Source of the DNA: Orientallactaga sibirica
Taxonomy: Eukaryota > Chordata > Mammalia > Rodentia > Dipodidae
Length of the DNA: 64,000 nt
Assembly (NCBI GenBank): GCA_036365145.1
Contig: JAEOAD010001800.1
Coordinates: 208,101-272,100, forward strand
Reading direction: 5' to 3'
Below the pieces are notes generated by a model that worked only from the letters and a program-made list of their open reading frames with translations, did not search any database and was not told the origin of the DNA. Numbering within the stretch: position 1 is the stretch's first letter; every line of letters starts with the position of its first letter. The translations under genes were made by a program, and so were the position numbers. Shown here piece after piece: positions 47,065 through 58,600 of the stretch.

Positions 47065-47470
47065 TGCTAACATCAAGCTGCCGTGGCTCAGTTAACTAAA
47101 AATATATAAATTATACTAGGGCTGCAAATTTATCCAGATTTTTGTCTAGTTTTCTATTACAGAATTGGTCGCTTGAATTTGAAGATACCTTAAAAGAACT
47201 GAGACTGGCAGTAGTTAATGTGAATTCTGCCCACATGGACCTCTCCTTTGCCTCTGGATTGTCATCTTGGCTGATCTCCGCTATGAATCATCTGAAGGAA
47301 TGGGCGGGTTTGGGTGCTCTTTAGCAGGCCTTCTGTTACTGGTCTCTCTGGTTTGCTTGTGGTGTCTGTGTAAAATCAGGGTCACGCAATGACGGGATGC
47401 AGCTATGATCATTCAAGCCTTTACTGCCATAGAGGCTGCACAGTCCCCCTAAGTCTGGCTGGCTACAACT
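47065..47470 (+). pseudogene. Retroviral env transmembrane-subunit relic, copy 2
   Basis: Counterpart of 39856-40262. The open part at 47142-47324 has the same translation and the same stop as copy 1, and the membrane-spanning stretch is again out of frame downstream. The disabling changes therefore predate the duplication. Confidence 0.6.
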
Positions 47471-47672
47471 AAAGTTAATCTTCTTTCTGCTCAGATTGTG
47501 AGGCTAAGCACTGCACTCTGGGTTAGCCCTAAAACTCCAGAGAAGAGCATGTTTGATTGCATGCAGGTTGATGCCCCAGATCCTGCCTCTGAGAAAAAGG
47601 CATCAGGGTTGCAAAAATACGTATCATCAGAGATCAGACCTCTACTATTACCTGTGGCTTGTTTTAAAACAT
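47471..47672. other. Pre-PPT interior, copy 2
   Basis: Same sequence as 40263-40464; nothing recognised in it. Confidence 0.5.
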
Positions 47673-47684
47673 AAAAGGGGGAAC
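47673..47684 (+). promoter_or_regulatory. Polypurine tract, copy 2
   Basis: aaaagggggaac abuts the LTR start at 47685, as in copy 1. Confidence 0.85.
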
Positions 47685-47901
47685 TGTAGAGAGCTGCGAG
47701 GTGCCGGGCCTTAAAGATGGCGCTGGCTTCCGCCTTCCGCCTTCCCAATGGCGAGTGCTCGTGGATAAACAAGTCCTTATTTGGCTTGGGCCGTGATCTA
47801 GGCTTGCTTCGCATATGTGGACCTATCTGCATTCACCACGTGGCTTACCAGGGTTGGCTGTTCAAAGGCTTCTTAAGCTTTGGGTGGGCTTGTCCCGGGG
47901 T

Positions 47902-48157
47902 CAGTGAGTGAGTGGTGAGTGAGTGAGTGAGTGGGGAGTCAGTGGTGAGTCAGTGGTGAGTCAGTGAGTGAGTCAGTGAGTGAGTCAGTGAGTCAGTCAC
48001 TGAGTGAGTCAGTCAGTCAGTCAGTGAGTCAGTGAGTGAGTGAGGGAGTCAGTGAGTGAGTGAGTGAGTCAGTGAGTGAGTGAGTGAGTCAGTGAGTGAG
48101 ACAGTGAGTGAGTGAGTGAGTGAGTGAGTGAGTGAGTCAGTCAGTCCGTCAGTCAGA
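47902..48157. repeat. (GTGA)n/(GTCA)n microsatellite in LTR, copy 2
   Basis: About 256 bp of gtga/gtca units. The left third differs from copy 1 (gtggtgagt and ggggagtc interruptions) while the middle is shared, as expected from slippage after duplication. Confidence 0.95.
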
Positions 48158-48176
48158 ACATTGTTCAAGGTTCCTG

Positions 48177-48182
48177 AATAAA
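48177..48182 (+). promoter_or_regulatory. LTR polyadenylation signal, copy 2
   Basis: aataaa in ttcctgaataaactgcttc, 58 bp before the LTR end. Confidence 0.7.
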
Positions 48183-51100
48183 CTGCTTCAAGAAGAGTCC
48201 GAGCGTTGCGTCTTCCTTGCTGGTCGAGGCGGACGCGACAACCGAACACTGTACTGTGTGAAATAACTTAATTCGGTTCTAGGAATCAGTTTCCTTTCTA
48301 CGAAGATGGTTGAGTGCAGCAAGTTCAAACTTTCCTTGTTAATGTAATCTAAAAATATGGCCAAGTTAGCAGAGTCACCTCATTTGTAAAGTACTTTGTT
48401 GAGAAAATTAACATCTTTATTGCCGAACATTGTACTGTGTGAAATAAGCTCATTCGGTTCTAGGAATCAGTTGCTTTCCTACAAAGAAAGTTGAGTGCAG
48501 CAAGTTCAAACTTTCCTTGTTAATGTAATCTGAAAAGATGCACAACTTAGTAGATTGGTCTCATTTCTAAAGTAGTTTGTTTAGAAAACAAACATCTTCA
48601 TTACCGAACACTGTACTATGTGAAATAAGTTAGTTACGTTCTAGGAATCACTTGCTTTCCTAAGAAGAAGGTTGAGTGCAGCAAGTTCAAAATTTCCTAG
48701 TTTGTGTAATCTAACAAGATGTACAAGTTAGTGGATTCGCCTCATTTCTAACGAGTTCCTTCAGAAAAGAAACATCTTCAGTACCAAACACTGTACTGTG
48801 TGAAATAAGTAAATTCGCTTCTAGGAATCAGTTTAATTTCTACGAAGATGGTTGAGTTTAGCAAGTTCAAACTTTCCTTGTTAATGTAATCTAAAATATG
48901 TCCAAGTTAGTAGATTTGCCTCACTGGTAAAGTAGTTCGTTGAGAAAACAAACATCTTCATTGCCGAACATTGTACTGTGTGAAAAAAGCCCATTCGGTT
49001 CTAGAATTCAGTTGCTTTCCTACAAAGAGGGTTGAGTGCTGCAAGTTCAAACTTTCCTTTTTAACACAACTTAGTCAATTGGCATCATTTCTAAGGTATT
49101 TTCTTTAGAAAAGAAACATCTTCAGTACCGAACACTGTACTGTGTGAAATAAGTTAATTCGCTTCTAGGAATCAGTTTAATTTCTACGAAGAAGGTTGAA
49201 TGCAGCAAGTTCAAACTTTCGTTGTTAATGTAATCTAAAAACATGGCCAAGTAAGAAGATTCGCCTCATTTGTAAAGTAGTTTGTTGTGAAAATAAACAT
49301 CTTCATTGCCGAACATTGTACTGTGTGAAATAAGCTCATTCGGTTCTAGGAATCAGTAGCTTTCCTACAAAGAAGGTTGAGTGCAGCAAGTTCAAACTTT
49401 CCTTGTTAATGTAATATGAAAAGATGCAAAACTTAGTAGATTGGCCTCATTTCTAAAGTAGTTTGTTTACAAAACAAACATCTTCATTACCGAACACTGT
49501 ACTATGTGAAATGAGCTAGTTCGATTCAAGGAATCACTTGCTTTCCTACGAAGGAGGTTGAGAGCAGCAAGTTCAAACTTTCCTAGTTTGTGTATTCTAA
49601 CAAGATGTAAAAGTTAGTGGATTCGCCTCATTTCTAAAGTAATTTCTTTAGAAAACAAACATCTTCAGTACCGAACACTGTACTGTGTGAAATAAGTGAA
49701 TTCGCTTCTAGGAATCAGTTTAATTTCTACGAAGATGGTTGAGTGCAGCAAGTTCAAACATTCCTAGTTTGTGTAATCTAACAAGATCTAGAAGTTACTG
49801 GATTCACGTCATTTCTAAATTAGTTTCTTTAGAAAACAAACATCTTCAGTTCCGAACACTGTACTGTGTGAAATAAGTGAATTCGCTTCTAAGAATCAGT
49901 TTAATTTCTACGAAAATGGTTGAGGGCAGCAAGTTCAAACTTTCCTTGTTAATGTAATCTCAAAAGATGTCCCAGTTAGTAGATTCGCCTCATTTCTAAA
50001 GTAGTCTCTTTAGAGTACAATCCTTCATTGTCAAACATTCTACTGTGTGAAATTAGCTAATTCGGTTCAAGGAATCAGTTTACTTTCTACGAAGATGGTT
50101 GAGTTTAGCAAGTTCAAACTTTCCTTGTTAATGTAATCTAAAAAGATGTCCAAGTTAGTAGATTCGCCTCATTTCTAAAGTAGTTTCTTTAGAAAACAAA
50201 CCTTCATTACGAAACATTGTACTGTGTGAAATGAGCTAATTCGGTTGTAGGATTCTGTTTACTTTCTAAGAAGATGGTTGAGTTTAGCAAGTTCAAACGT
50301 TCCTTGTTAATGTGCTCTGAAAAAGATGTCCAAGTTAGTAGATTCGCCTCATTTGTAAAGTAGTTTGTTGAAAAAACAAACATCTTCATTGCCTAACATT
50401 TTACTGTGTGAAATAAGTTCATTCGGTGCTAGGAATCAGTTGCTTTCCCACAAAGAAGGTTGAGTGCAGCAAGTTCAAACTTTCCTTGTTAATGTAATTT
50501 AAAAAGATGCACAACTTAGTTGATTGGCCTCATTTCTAAAGTAGTTTGTTGAGAAAACAAACATCTTAATTACCGAACACTGTACTATGTGAAATGAGCT
50601 AGTTCGGTTCTAGGAATCACTTGCTTTCCTACGAAGAAGGGTGAGTGTAGCAAGTTCAAACTGTCCTAGTTTGTGTAATCTAACAAGATGTACAAGTTAG
50701 TGGATTCGCGTCATTTCTAAAGTCGTTTCTTTACAAAACAAACTTCTTCAGAACTGAACACTGTACTGTGTGAAATAAGATAATTCGATTCTAGGAATCA
50801 GTTTCCTTTCTACGAAGATGGTTGAGTGCAGCAAGTTCAAACTTTCCTTGTTAATGTAATCTAAAAAGATGGCCAAGTTAGCAGGGTCACCTCATTTGTA
50901 AAGTAGTTTGTTGATAACATTAACATCTTTTTTGCCGAACATGGTACTGAGTGAAATAAGCTCATTCGGTTCTAGGAATCACTTGCTTTCCTACAAAGAA
51001 GGTTGAGTGCAGCAAGTTCAAACTTTCCTTGTTAATGTAATCTAAAAAGATGCAAAACATAGTAGATTGGCCTCATTTCTAAAGTAGTTTCTTTAGAAAA

Positions 51101-51772
51101 GAAACATCTTTACTACCGAACACTGTACTGTGTGAAATAAGTTAATTCGCTTCTAGGAATCAGTTTAATTTCTACGAAGAAGGTTGAGTGCAGCAAGTTC
51201 AAACTTTCCTTGTTAATGTAATCTAAAAAGATGGCCAAGTTAGAAGATTCGCCTGATTTGTAAAGCACTTTGTTGAGAAAACAAACATCTTCATTGTGGA
51301 ACATTGTACTGTGTGAAATAAGCTCATTCGGTTCTAGGAATCAGTTGCTTTACTACAAAGACGGTTGAGTGCAGCAAGTTCAAGCTTTCCTTCTTAATGT
51401 AATCTAAAAAGATGACCAAGTTAGTAGATTCGTCTCATTTGTAAAGTAGTTTGTTGAAAAAACAAACATCTTCATTGCCGAACATTGTACTATGTGAAAT
51501 AAGCTCATTCGGTTCTGGGAATCAGTTGCTTTCCTACAAAGAAGGTTGAGTGCAGCAAGTTCAAACTTTCCCTGTTAATGTAATCTGAAAAGATGAACAA
51601 CTTCGTATATTGTCCTCATTTCTAAGGTAGTTTGTTTAGAAAACAAACATCTTCATTACGGAACACTGTACAATGTGAAATAAGTTAATTCGCTTCTAGG
51701 AATCAGTTTAATTTCTACGAAGAAGTTTGAGTGCAGCAAGTTCAAACTTTCCTTGTTAATGTAATCTAAAAA

Positions 51773-52314
51773 GATGGCCAAGTTAGAAGATTCGCCTCAG
51801 TTGTAAAGTACTTTGTTGAGAAAACAAACAACTTCATTGCCGAACACTGTACTGTGTGAAATATGCTCATTCGGTTCTAGGAATCAGTTGCTTTCCTGCA
51901 AAGAAGGTTGACTGCAGCAAGTTCAAACTTTCCTTGTTAATGTAACCTAAAAAGATGCACAACTTAGTAGATTGGCCTCATTTCTAAAGTAGTTTCTTTA
52001 GAAAACAAACATCTTCATTACCAAACACTTTACTGTGTGAAATAAGCTCATTCGGTTCTAGGACTCAGTAGCTTTCCTACGAAAAATGTTAAGTGCAGCA
52101 AATTCAAACTTTCCTAGTTTGTGTGATCTAACAAGATGTACAAGTTAGTGCATTTGCCTCATTTCTAAAGTAGTTTCTTTAGAAAAGAAGCATCTTCAGT
52201 ACTGAAGACTTTACTGTGTGAAATAAGGTAAATCGGTTCTAGGAGTCAGTTTAATTTCTAAGAAGATGGTTGAGTGCAGCAAGTTCAAACTTTCCTTGTT
52301 AATGTAATCTAAAA
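51773..52314. repeat. 542-bp (3-monomer) tandem duplication, unit 1
   Basis: Three monomers repeated at 52315-52857. Shared private variants are gcctcagttgtaaag, caaacaacttcattg, gaaatatgctc, cctgcaaagaaggttgactg, gtaacctaaaaag, gactcagtagc, gaaaaatgttaagtgc and gaagcatcttcagtactgaag. Confidence 0.92.
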
Positions 52315-52857
52315 GATGGCCAAGTTAGAAGATTCGCCTCAGTTGTAAAGTACTTTGTTGAGAAAACAAACAACTTCATTGCGAACACTGTACTGTGTGA
52401 AATATGCTCATTCGGTTCTAGGAATCAGTTGCTTTCCTGCAAAGAAGGTTGACTGCAGCAAGTTCAAACTTTCCTTGTTAATGTAACCTAAAAAGATGCA
52501 CAACTTAGTAGATTGGCCTCATTTCTAAAGTAGTTTCTTTAGAAAACAAACATCTTCATTACCAAACACTTTACTGTGTGAAATAAGCTCATTCGGTTCT
52601 AGGACTCAGTAGCTTTCCTACGAAAAATGTTAAGTGCAGCAAATTCAAACTTTCCTAGTTTGTGTGATCTAACAAGATGTACAAGTTAGTGCATTTGCCT
52701 CATTTCTAAAGTAGTTTCTTTAGAAAAGAAGCATCTTCAGTACTGAAGACTGTACTGTGTGAAATAAGGTAAATCGGTTCTAGGAATCAGTTTAATTTCT
52801 AAGAAGATGGTTGAGTGCAGCAAGTTCAAACTTCCCTTGTTAATGTAATCTAAAAAG
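52315..52857. repeat. 542-bp tandem duplication, unit 2
   Basis: Near-identical second unit. Visible differences include attgcgaac for attgccgaac, gaagactgtac for gaagactttac, aggaatcag for aggagtcag, and cttcccttg for ctttccttg. Confidence 0.92.
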
Positions 52858-53100
52858 ATGCACAACGTAGGAGATTGGCCTCACTTCTAACGTATTTTGA
52901 TAACAAAACAAACATCTTCATTCCCGAAAACTATACTATGTGAAATGAGCTAGTTCGGTTCTAGGAATCACTTGCTTTCCTACGAAGAAGAATGAGTGCA
53001 GCAAGTTCAAACTTTCATCGTTTGTGTAATCTAACAAGATGTACAAGTTAGTGGATTCGCGTCGTTTCTAAACAGGTTTCTTTAGAAAACAAACATCTTC

Positions 53101-53330
53101 AGTACTGAACACTGTACTGTGTGAAATAAGTTAATTCGCTTCTAGAAATCAGTTTAATTTCTACGAAGACTGTTGAGTGCAGCAAGTTCAAACTTTCCTT
53201 GTAAATGTAATCTAAAAAGAAGGCCAAGTTAGTAGATTCGCCTCATTTGTAAAGTAGTTTGTTGAGAAAACAAACATCTTCATTGCCAAACATTGTACTG
53301 TGTGAAATAAGCTCATTCGGTTCTAGGAGT
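53101..53330. repeat. Partial 3-monomer duplication, left
   Basis: About 230 bp matching 53644-53873 at a spacing of 543 bp. Private variants are tctagaaatcagtttaat, gaagactgttgag, gtaaatgtaatc and aaagaaggccaag. The monomers between the two matched parts are less similar. Confidence 0.82.
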
Positions 53331-53643
53331 CAGTTGCTTTCCTATAAAGAAGGTTGAGTGCAGCAAGTTCAAACTTTCCTTGTTAATGTAATCTAAAAAG
53401 ATGCACAACTTAGTAGATTGGCCTCATTTCTAAAGTAGTTTGTTTACAAAACAAACATCTTCATTACCGAACAATATACTATGTGAAATGAGTTAGTTCG
53501 GTTCTAGTAATCACTTGCTTTCCTACAAAGACGGTTGAGTGGAGCAAGTTCAAACTTTCCTTGTTAATGTAATGGAAAAAGTTGCACAACTTAGTAGATT
53601 GGCCTCATTTCTAAAGTAGTTTCTTTAGAAAAGAAACATCTTC

Positions 53644-53873
53644 AGTACTGAACACTGTACTGTGTGAAATAAGTTAATTCGCTTCTAGAAATCAGTTTAA
53701 TTTCTACGAAGACTGTTGAGTGCAGCAAGTTCAAACTTTCCTTGTAAATGTAATCTAAAAAGAAGGCCAAGTTAGTAGATTCGCCTCATTTGTAAAGTAG
53801 TTTGTTGAGAAAACAAACATCTTCATTGCCAAACATTGTCCTGTGTGAAATAAGCTCATTCGGTTCTAGGAAT
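53644..53873. repeat. Partial 3-monomer duplication, right
   Basis: Second occurrence of the 53101-53330 variants; it differs at attgtcctg versus attgtactg. Confidence 0.82.
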
Positions 53874-55639
53874 CAGTTGCTTTCCTACAAAGAATGTTGA
53901 GTGCAGCAAGTTCAAACTATCCTTATTAATGTAATCTAAAAAGATGCACAAATTAATAGATTGGCATCACTTCTAAAGTTGTTTGTTTAGAAAACAAACA
54001 TCTTCATTACTGAACACTGTACTATGTGAAATAGGCTAGTACCATTCTAGGAATCACTTGCTTTCATACGAAGAAGGTTGACTACAGCAAGTTCAAACTT
54101 TCCTAGTTTGTGTAATCTAACAAGATGTACAAGTTAGTGGTTTCGCATCATTTCTAAATCAGTTTCTTTAGAAAACACACATCTTCAGTACCGAACAGTG
54201 TACTGTGTGAAATAAGTTAATTCGGTTCTAGGAAGCAGTTTCCTTTTCTACGAAGATGGTTGAGTTTAGAAAGTTCAAACTTTCCTTGTTAATGTAATCT
54301 AAAAAGATGTCCAAGTTAGTAGTTTTGCCTCATTTCTAAAGTAGTTTCTTTAGAAAACAAACCTAAATTGCCAAACTTTGTACTGTGTGAAATAAGCTAA
54401 TTCGGTTCTAGGTATCAGTTTACTTTCCTACAAAAGATGGTTGAGTTTAGCAAGTTCAAAATTTCCTTGTTAATGTGCTCTAAAAAGATGTCCAAGTTAG
54501 TAGATTTGCCTCATTGGTAAAGTAGTTGGTTGAGAAAACAAACATCTTCATTGCTGAACATTGTACTGTGTGAAAAAAAAGCTAATTTAGTTCTAGAATT
54601 CAGTTGCTTTCCTACAAAAAGAAGGTTGAGTGCAGCCAGTTCAAACTTTCCTTGTTAATGTAATCTAAAAAGATGCACAAGTTAGTAGATTGGCCTCATT
54701 TCTAAAGTAGTTTCTTTAGAAAAGAAACATCATCAGTACTGAACACTGTACTGTGTTAAATAAGTTAATTCGCTTCTAGGAATCAGTCTAATTTCTACGA
54801 TGAAGGTTGAGTGCAGCAAGTTCAAACTTTCCTTGTTAATGTAATCTAAAAAGATGGCCAAGTTAGAAGATTCGCCTCATTTGTAAAGTACTTTGTTGAG
54901 AAAACAAACATCTTCATTGCTGAACATTGTACTGTGTGAAATAAGCACATTCGGTTCTAGGAATCAGTTGCTTTCCTACAAAGAAGTTTGAGTGCAGCAA
55001 GTTCAAACTTTCCTAGTTTGTGTAATCTAACAAGATGTAAAAGTTAGTGGCATCATCTCATTTCTAAAGTAGTTTGTTTAGGAAACAAACATCTTCATTA
55101 CTGAACACTGTACTATGTGAAATAAGCTAGTTCCGTTCTAGGAATCACTTGCTTTCCTACTAAGAAGGTTGAGTGCAGCAAGTTCAAACTTTCCTAGTTT
55201 GTGTAATCTAACAAGATGTACAAGTTAGTGGATTCGCCTCATTTCTAAAGTAGTTTCTTTAGAAAAGAAACATCTTCAGTACCGAACACTGTACTGTGTG
55301 AAATAAGCTAATTCGGTTCTAGGAATCAGTTTAATTTCTACGAAGATGGTTGAGTGCAGCAAGGTCAAACTTTCCTTGTTAATGTAATCTAAAAAGATGG
55401 CCAAGTTAGTAGATTCGCCTCATTTGTAAAGTAGTTTCTTGAGAAAACAAACATCTTCATTGCCAAACATTGTACTGTGTGAAATAAGCTCATTCGGTTC
55501 TAGGAATCAGTTGCTTTCCTATAAAGAAGGTTGAGTGCAGCAAGTTCAAACTTTCCTTGTTAATGTAATCTAAAAAGATGCACAAGTTAGTAGATTGGCC
55601 TCATTTCTAAAAGTAGTTTGTTTAGAAAACAAACATCTT

Positions 55640-58600
55640 CATTACCGAACACTGTACTGTGTGAAATAAGCTAATTCGGTTCTAGGAATCACTTGCTTTC
55701 CTACAAAGAAGGTTGAGTGCAGCAAGTTCAAACTTTCCTAGTTAATGTAATCTAAAAAGATGTACAAGTTAGTAGATTGGCCTCATTTCTAAAGTAGTTT
55801 CTTTAGAAAACAAACATCTTCATTACCGAACATTGTACTGTGTGAAATAAGCTAATTCGGTTCTAGGAATCAGTTGCTTTTCTACAAAGATGGTTGAGTG
55901 CAGCAAGTTCAAACTTTCCTAGTTTGTGTAATCTAACAAGATGTACAAGTTAGTAGATTCGCCTCATTTCTAAAGTAGTTTCTTGAGAAAACAAACATCT
56001 TCATTGCCGAACATTGTACTGTGTGAAATAAGCTCATTCGGTTCTAGGAATCATTTGCTTTCCTACAAAGAAGGTTGAGTGCAGCAAGTTCAAACTTTCC
56101 TTGTTTGTGTAATCTAAAAAGATGTACAAGTTAGTAGATTCGCCTCATTTCTAAAGTAGTTTCTTGAGAAAACAAACATCTTCATTGCCAAACATTGTAC
56201 TGTGTGAAATAAGCTAATTCGGTTCTAGGAATCACTTGCTTTCCTACAAAGAAGGTTGAGTGCAGCAAGTTCAAACTTTCCTAGTTTGTGTAATCTAACA
56301 AGATGTACAAGTTAGTAGATTCGCCTCATTTCTAAAGTAGTTTCTTGAGAAAACAAACATCTTCATTGCTGAACATTGTACTGTGTGAAATAAGCTAATT
56401 CGGTTCTAGGAATCACTTGCTTTCCTACAAAGAAGGTTGAGTGCAGCAAGTTCAAACTTTCCTAGTTAATGTAATCTAAAAAGATGTACAAGTTAGTAGA
56501 TTGGCCTCATTTCTAAAGTAGTTTCTTGAGAAAACAAACATCTTCATTGCCGAACATTGTACTGTGTGAAATAAGCTCATTCGGTTCTAGGAATCACTTG
56601 CTTTTCTACAAAGAAGGTTGAGTGCAGCAAGTTCAAACTTTCCTTGTTAATGTAATCTAAAAAGATGTACAAGTTAGTAGATTCGCCTCATTTCTAAAGT
56701 AGTTTCTTGAGAAAACAAACATCTTCATTGCCGAACATTGTACTGTGTGAAATAAGCTAATTCGGTTCTAGGAATCACTTGCTTTCCTACAAAGAAGGTT
56801 GAGTGCAGCAAGTTCAAACTTTCCTAGTTTGTGTAATCTAACAAGATGTACAAGTTAGTAGATTCGCCTCATTTCTAAAGTAGTTTCTTGAGAAAACAAA
56901 CATCTTCATTGTGGAACATTGTACTGTGTGAAATAAGCTAATTCGGTTCTAGGAATCACTTGCTTTCCTACAAAGAAGGTTGAGTGCAGCAAGTTCAAAC
57001 TTTCCTAGTTTGTGTAATCTAACAAGATGTACAAGTTAGTAGATTCGCCTCATTTCTAAAGTAGTTTCTTGAGAAAACAAACATCTTCATTGCCGAACAT
57101 TGTACTGTGTGAAATAAGCTAATTCGGTTCTAGGAATCAGTTGCTTTCCTACAAAGAAGGTTGAGTGCAGCAAGTTCAAACTTTCCTAGTTTGTGTAATC
57201 TAACAAGATGTACAAGTTAGTAGATTCGCCTCATTTCTAAAGTAGTTTCTTGAGAAAACAAACATCTTCATTGCCGAACATTGTACTGTGTGAAATAAGC
57301 TAATTCGGTTCTAGGAATCACTTGCTTTCCTACAAAAAGAAGGTTGAGTGCAGCAAGTTCAAACTTTCCTAGTTTGTGTAATCTAACAAGATGTACAAGT
57401 TAGTAGATTCGCCTCATTTCTAAAGTAGTTTCTTGAGAAAACAAACATCTTCATTGCCGAACATTGTACTGTGTGAAATAAGCTAATTCGGTTCTAGGAA
57501 TCACTTGCTTTCCCTACAAAGAAGGTTGAGTGCAGCAAGTTCAAACTTTCCTAGTTTGTGTAATCTAACAAGATGTACAAGTTAGTAGATTCGCCTCATT
57601 TCTAAAGTAGTTTCTTGAGAAAACAAACATCTTCATTGCCGAACATTTGTACTGTGTGAAATAAGCTAATTCGGTTCTAGGAATCACTTGCTTTCCTACA
57701 AAGAAGGTTGAGTGCAGCAAGTTCAAACTTTCCTAGTTTGTGTAATCTAACAAGATGTACAAGTTAGTAGATTCGCCTCATTTCTAAAGTAGTTTCTTGA
57801 GAAAACAAACATCTTCATTGCGAACATTGTACTGTGTGAAATAAGCTAATTCGGTTCTAGGAATCACTTGCTTTCCTACAAAGAAGGTTGAGTGCAGCAA
57901 GTTCAAACTTTCCTAGTTTGTGTAATCTAACAAGATGTACAAGTTAGTAGATTCGCCTCATTTCTAAAGTAGTTTCTTGAGAAAACAAACATCTTCATTG
58001 CCGAACATTGTACTGTGTGAAATAAGCTAATTCGGTTCTAGGAATCACTTGCTTTCCTACAAAGAAGGTTGAGTGCAGCAAGTTCAAACTTTCCTAGTTT
58101 GTGTAATCTAACAAGATGTACAAGTTAGTAGATTCGCCTCATTTCTAAAGTAGTTTCTTGAGAAAACAAACATCTTCATTGCGAACATTGTACTGTGTGA
58201 AATAAGCTAATTCGGTTCTAGGAATCACTTGCTTTCCTACAAGAAAGGTTGAGTGCAGCAAGTTCAAACTTTCCTAGTTTGTGTAATCTAACAAGATGTA
58301 CAAGTTAGTAGATTCGCCTCATTTCTAAAGTAGTTTCTTGAGAAAACAAACATCTTCATTGCCGAACACAGTACTGTGTGAAATAAGCTAATTCGGTTCT
58401 AGGAATCACTTGCTTTCCTACAAAGAAGGTTGAGTGCAGCAAGTTCAAACTTTCCTAGTTTGTGTAATCTAACAAGATGTACAAGTTAGTAGATTCGCCT
58501 CATTTCTAAAGTAGTTTCTTGAGAAAACAAACATCTTCATTGCCGAACATTGTACTGTGTGAAATAAGCTAATTCGGTTCTAGGAATCACTTGCTTTCCT

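Larger units (their letters stand above)
46479..48240 (+). mobile_element. Broken ERVK/IAP-like provirus composite, copy 2
   Basis: It has the same parts in the same order as copy 1, 7210 bp downstream at the left end, and differs by few bases outside the microsatellite. Differences include atggttgagtgctctcc for atggcgagtgctctcc in the 5' LTR stub, catcaagctgcc for catcgcagctgcc, gcttcgcatatg for gcttccgcatatg, and gtccgagcg for gtccagcg. The left junction reads acgaacaatgtagag, so the 6-bp duplication is disturbed on that side; accgaa follows on the right. It is a duplicate of copy 1 and not an independent insertion. Confidence 0.88.
47685..48240 (+). mobile_element. Full 3' LTR, copy 2
   Basis: 556 bp, TG...CA, homologous to 40477-41047. 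The length difference comes mainly from the microsatellite. Small indels include gtgctcgtgg for gtgctctcgtgg. It is followed by accgaa and in-phase satellite. Confidence 0.87.
48241..55639. repeat. Diverged satellite, mixed subfamilies B, right
   Basis: Diverged monomers of the same types as 6.3-10 kb. The stretch 48486 to about 51.2 kb follows 7.2-9.7 kb monomer by monomer. A 20-bp gap at about 49061 (tttttaacacaacttag) removes taatgtaatctaaaaagatg. From about 54.4 kb the monomers grade into the homogenised consensus. No gene is seen. Confidence 0.94.

Noticed and set aside
46479..48240. Independent second integration of the same retrovirus
   Set aside because: It has the same internal breakpoints, the same B1 truncation, the same satellite target phase and shared rare variants in the left flank.
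48049..48249. Minus-strand open frame rich in SLTHSLTD repeats
   Set aside because: It is the translation of the GTGA/GTCA microsatellite.
1842..51304. Open frames of 60-94 codons across satellite monomers, many on the minus strand with a recurring peptide containing FLDYINKESLNLLHST
   Set aside because: The peptide is just the translation of the monomer. The 181-bp period shifts frame in each unit, the frames end within about one monomer, and the homogenised monomers have none of this length.
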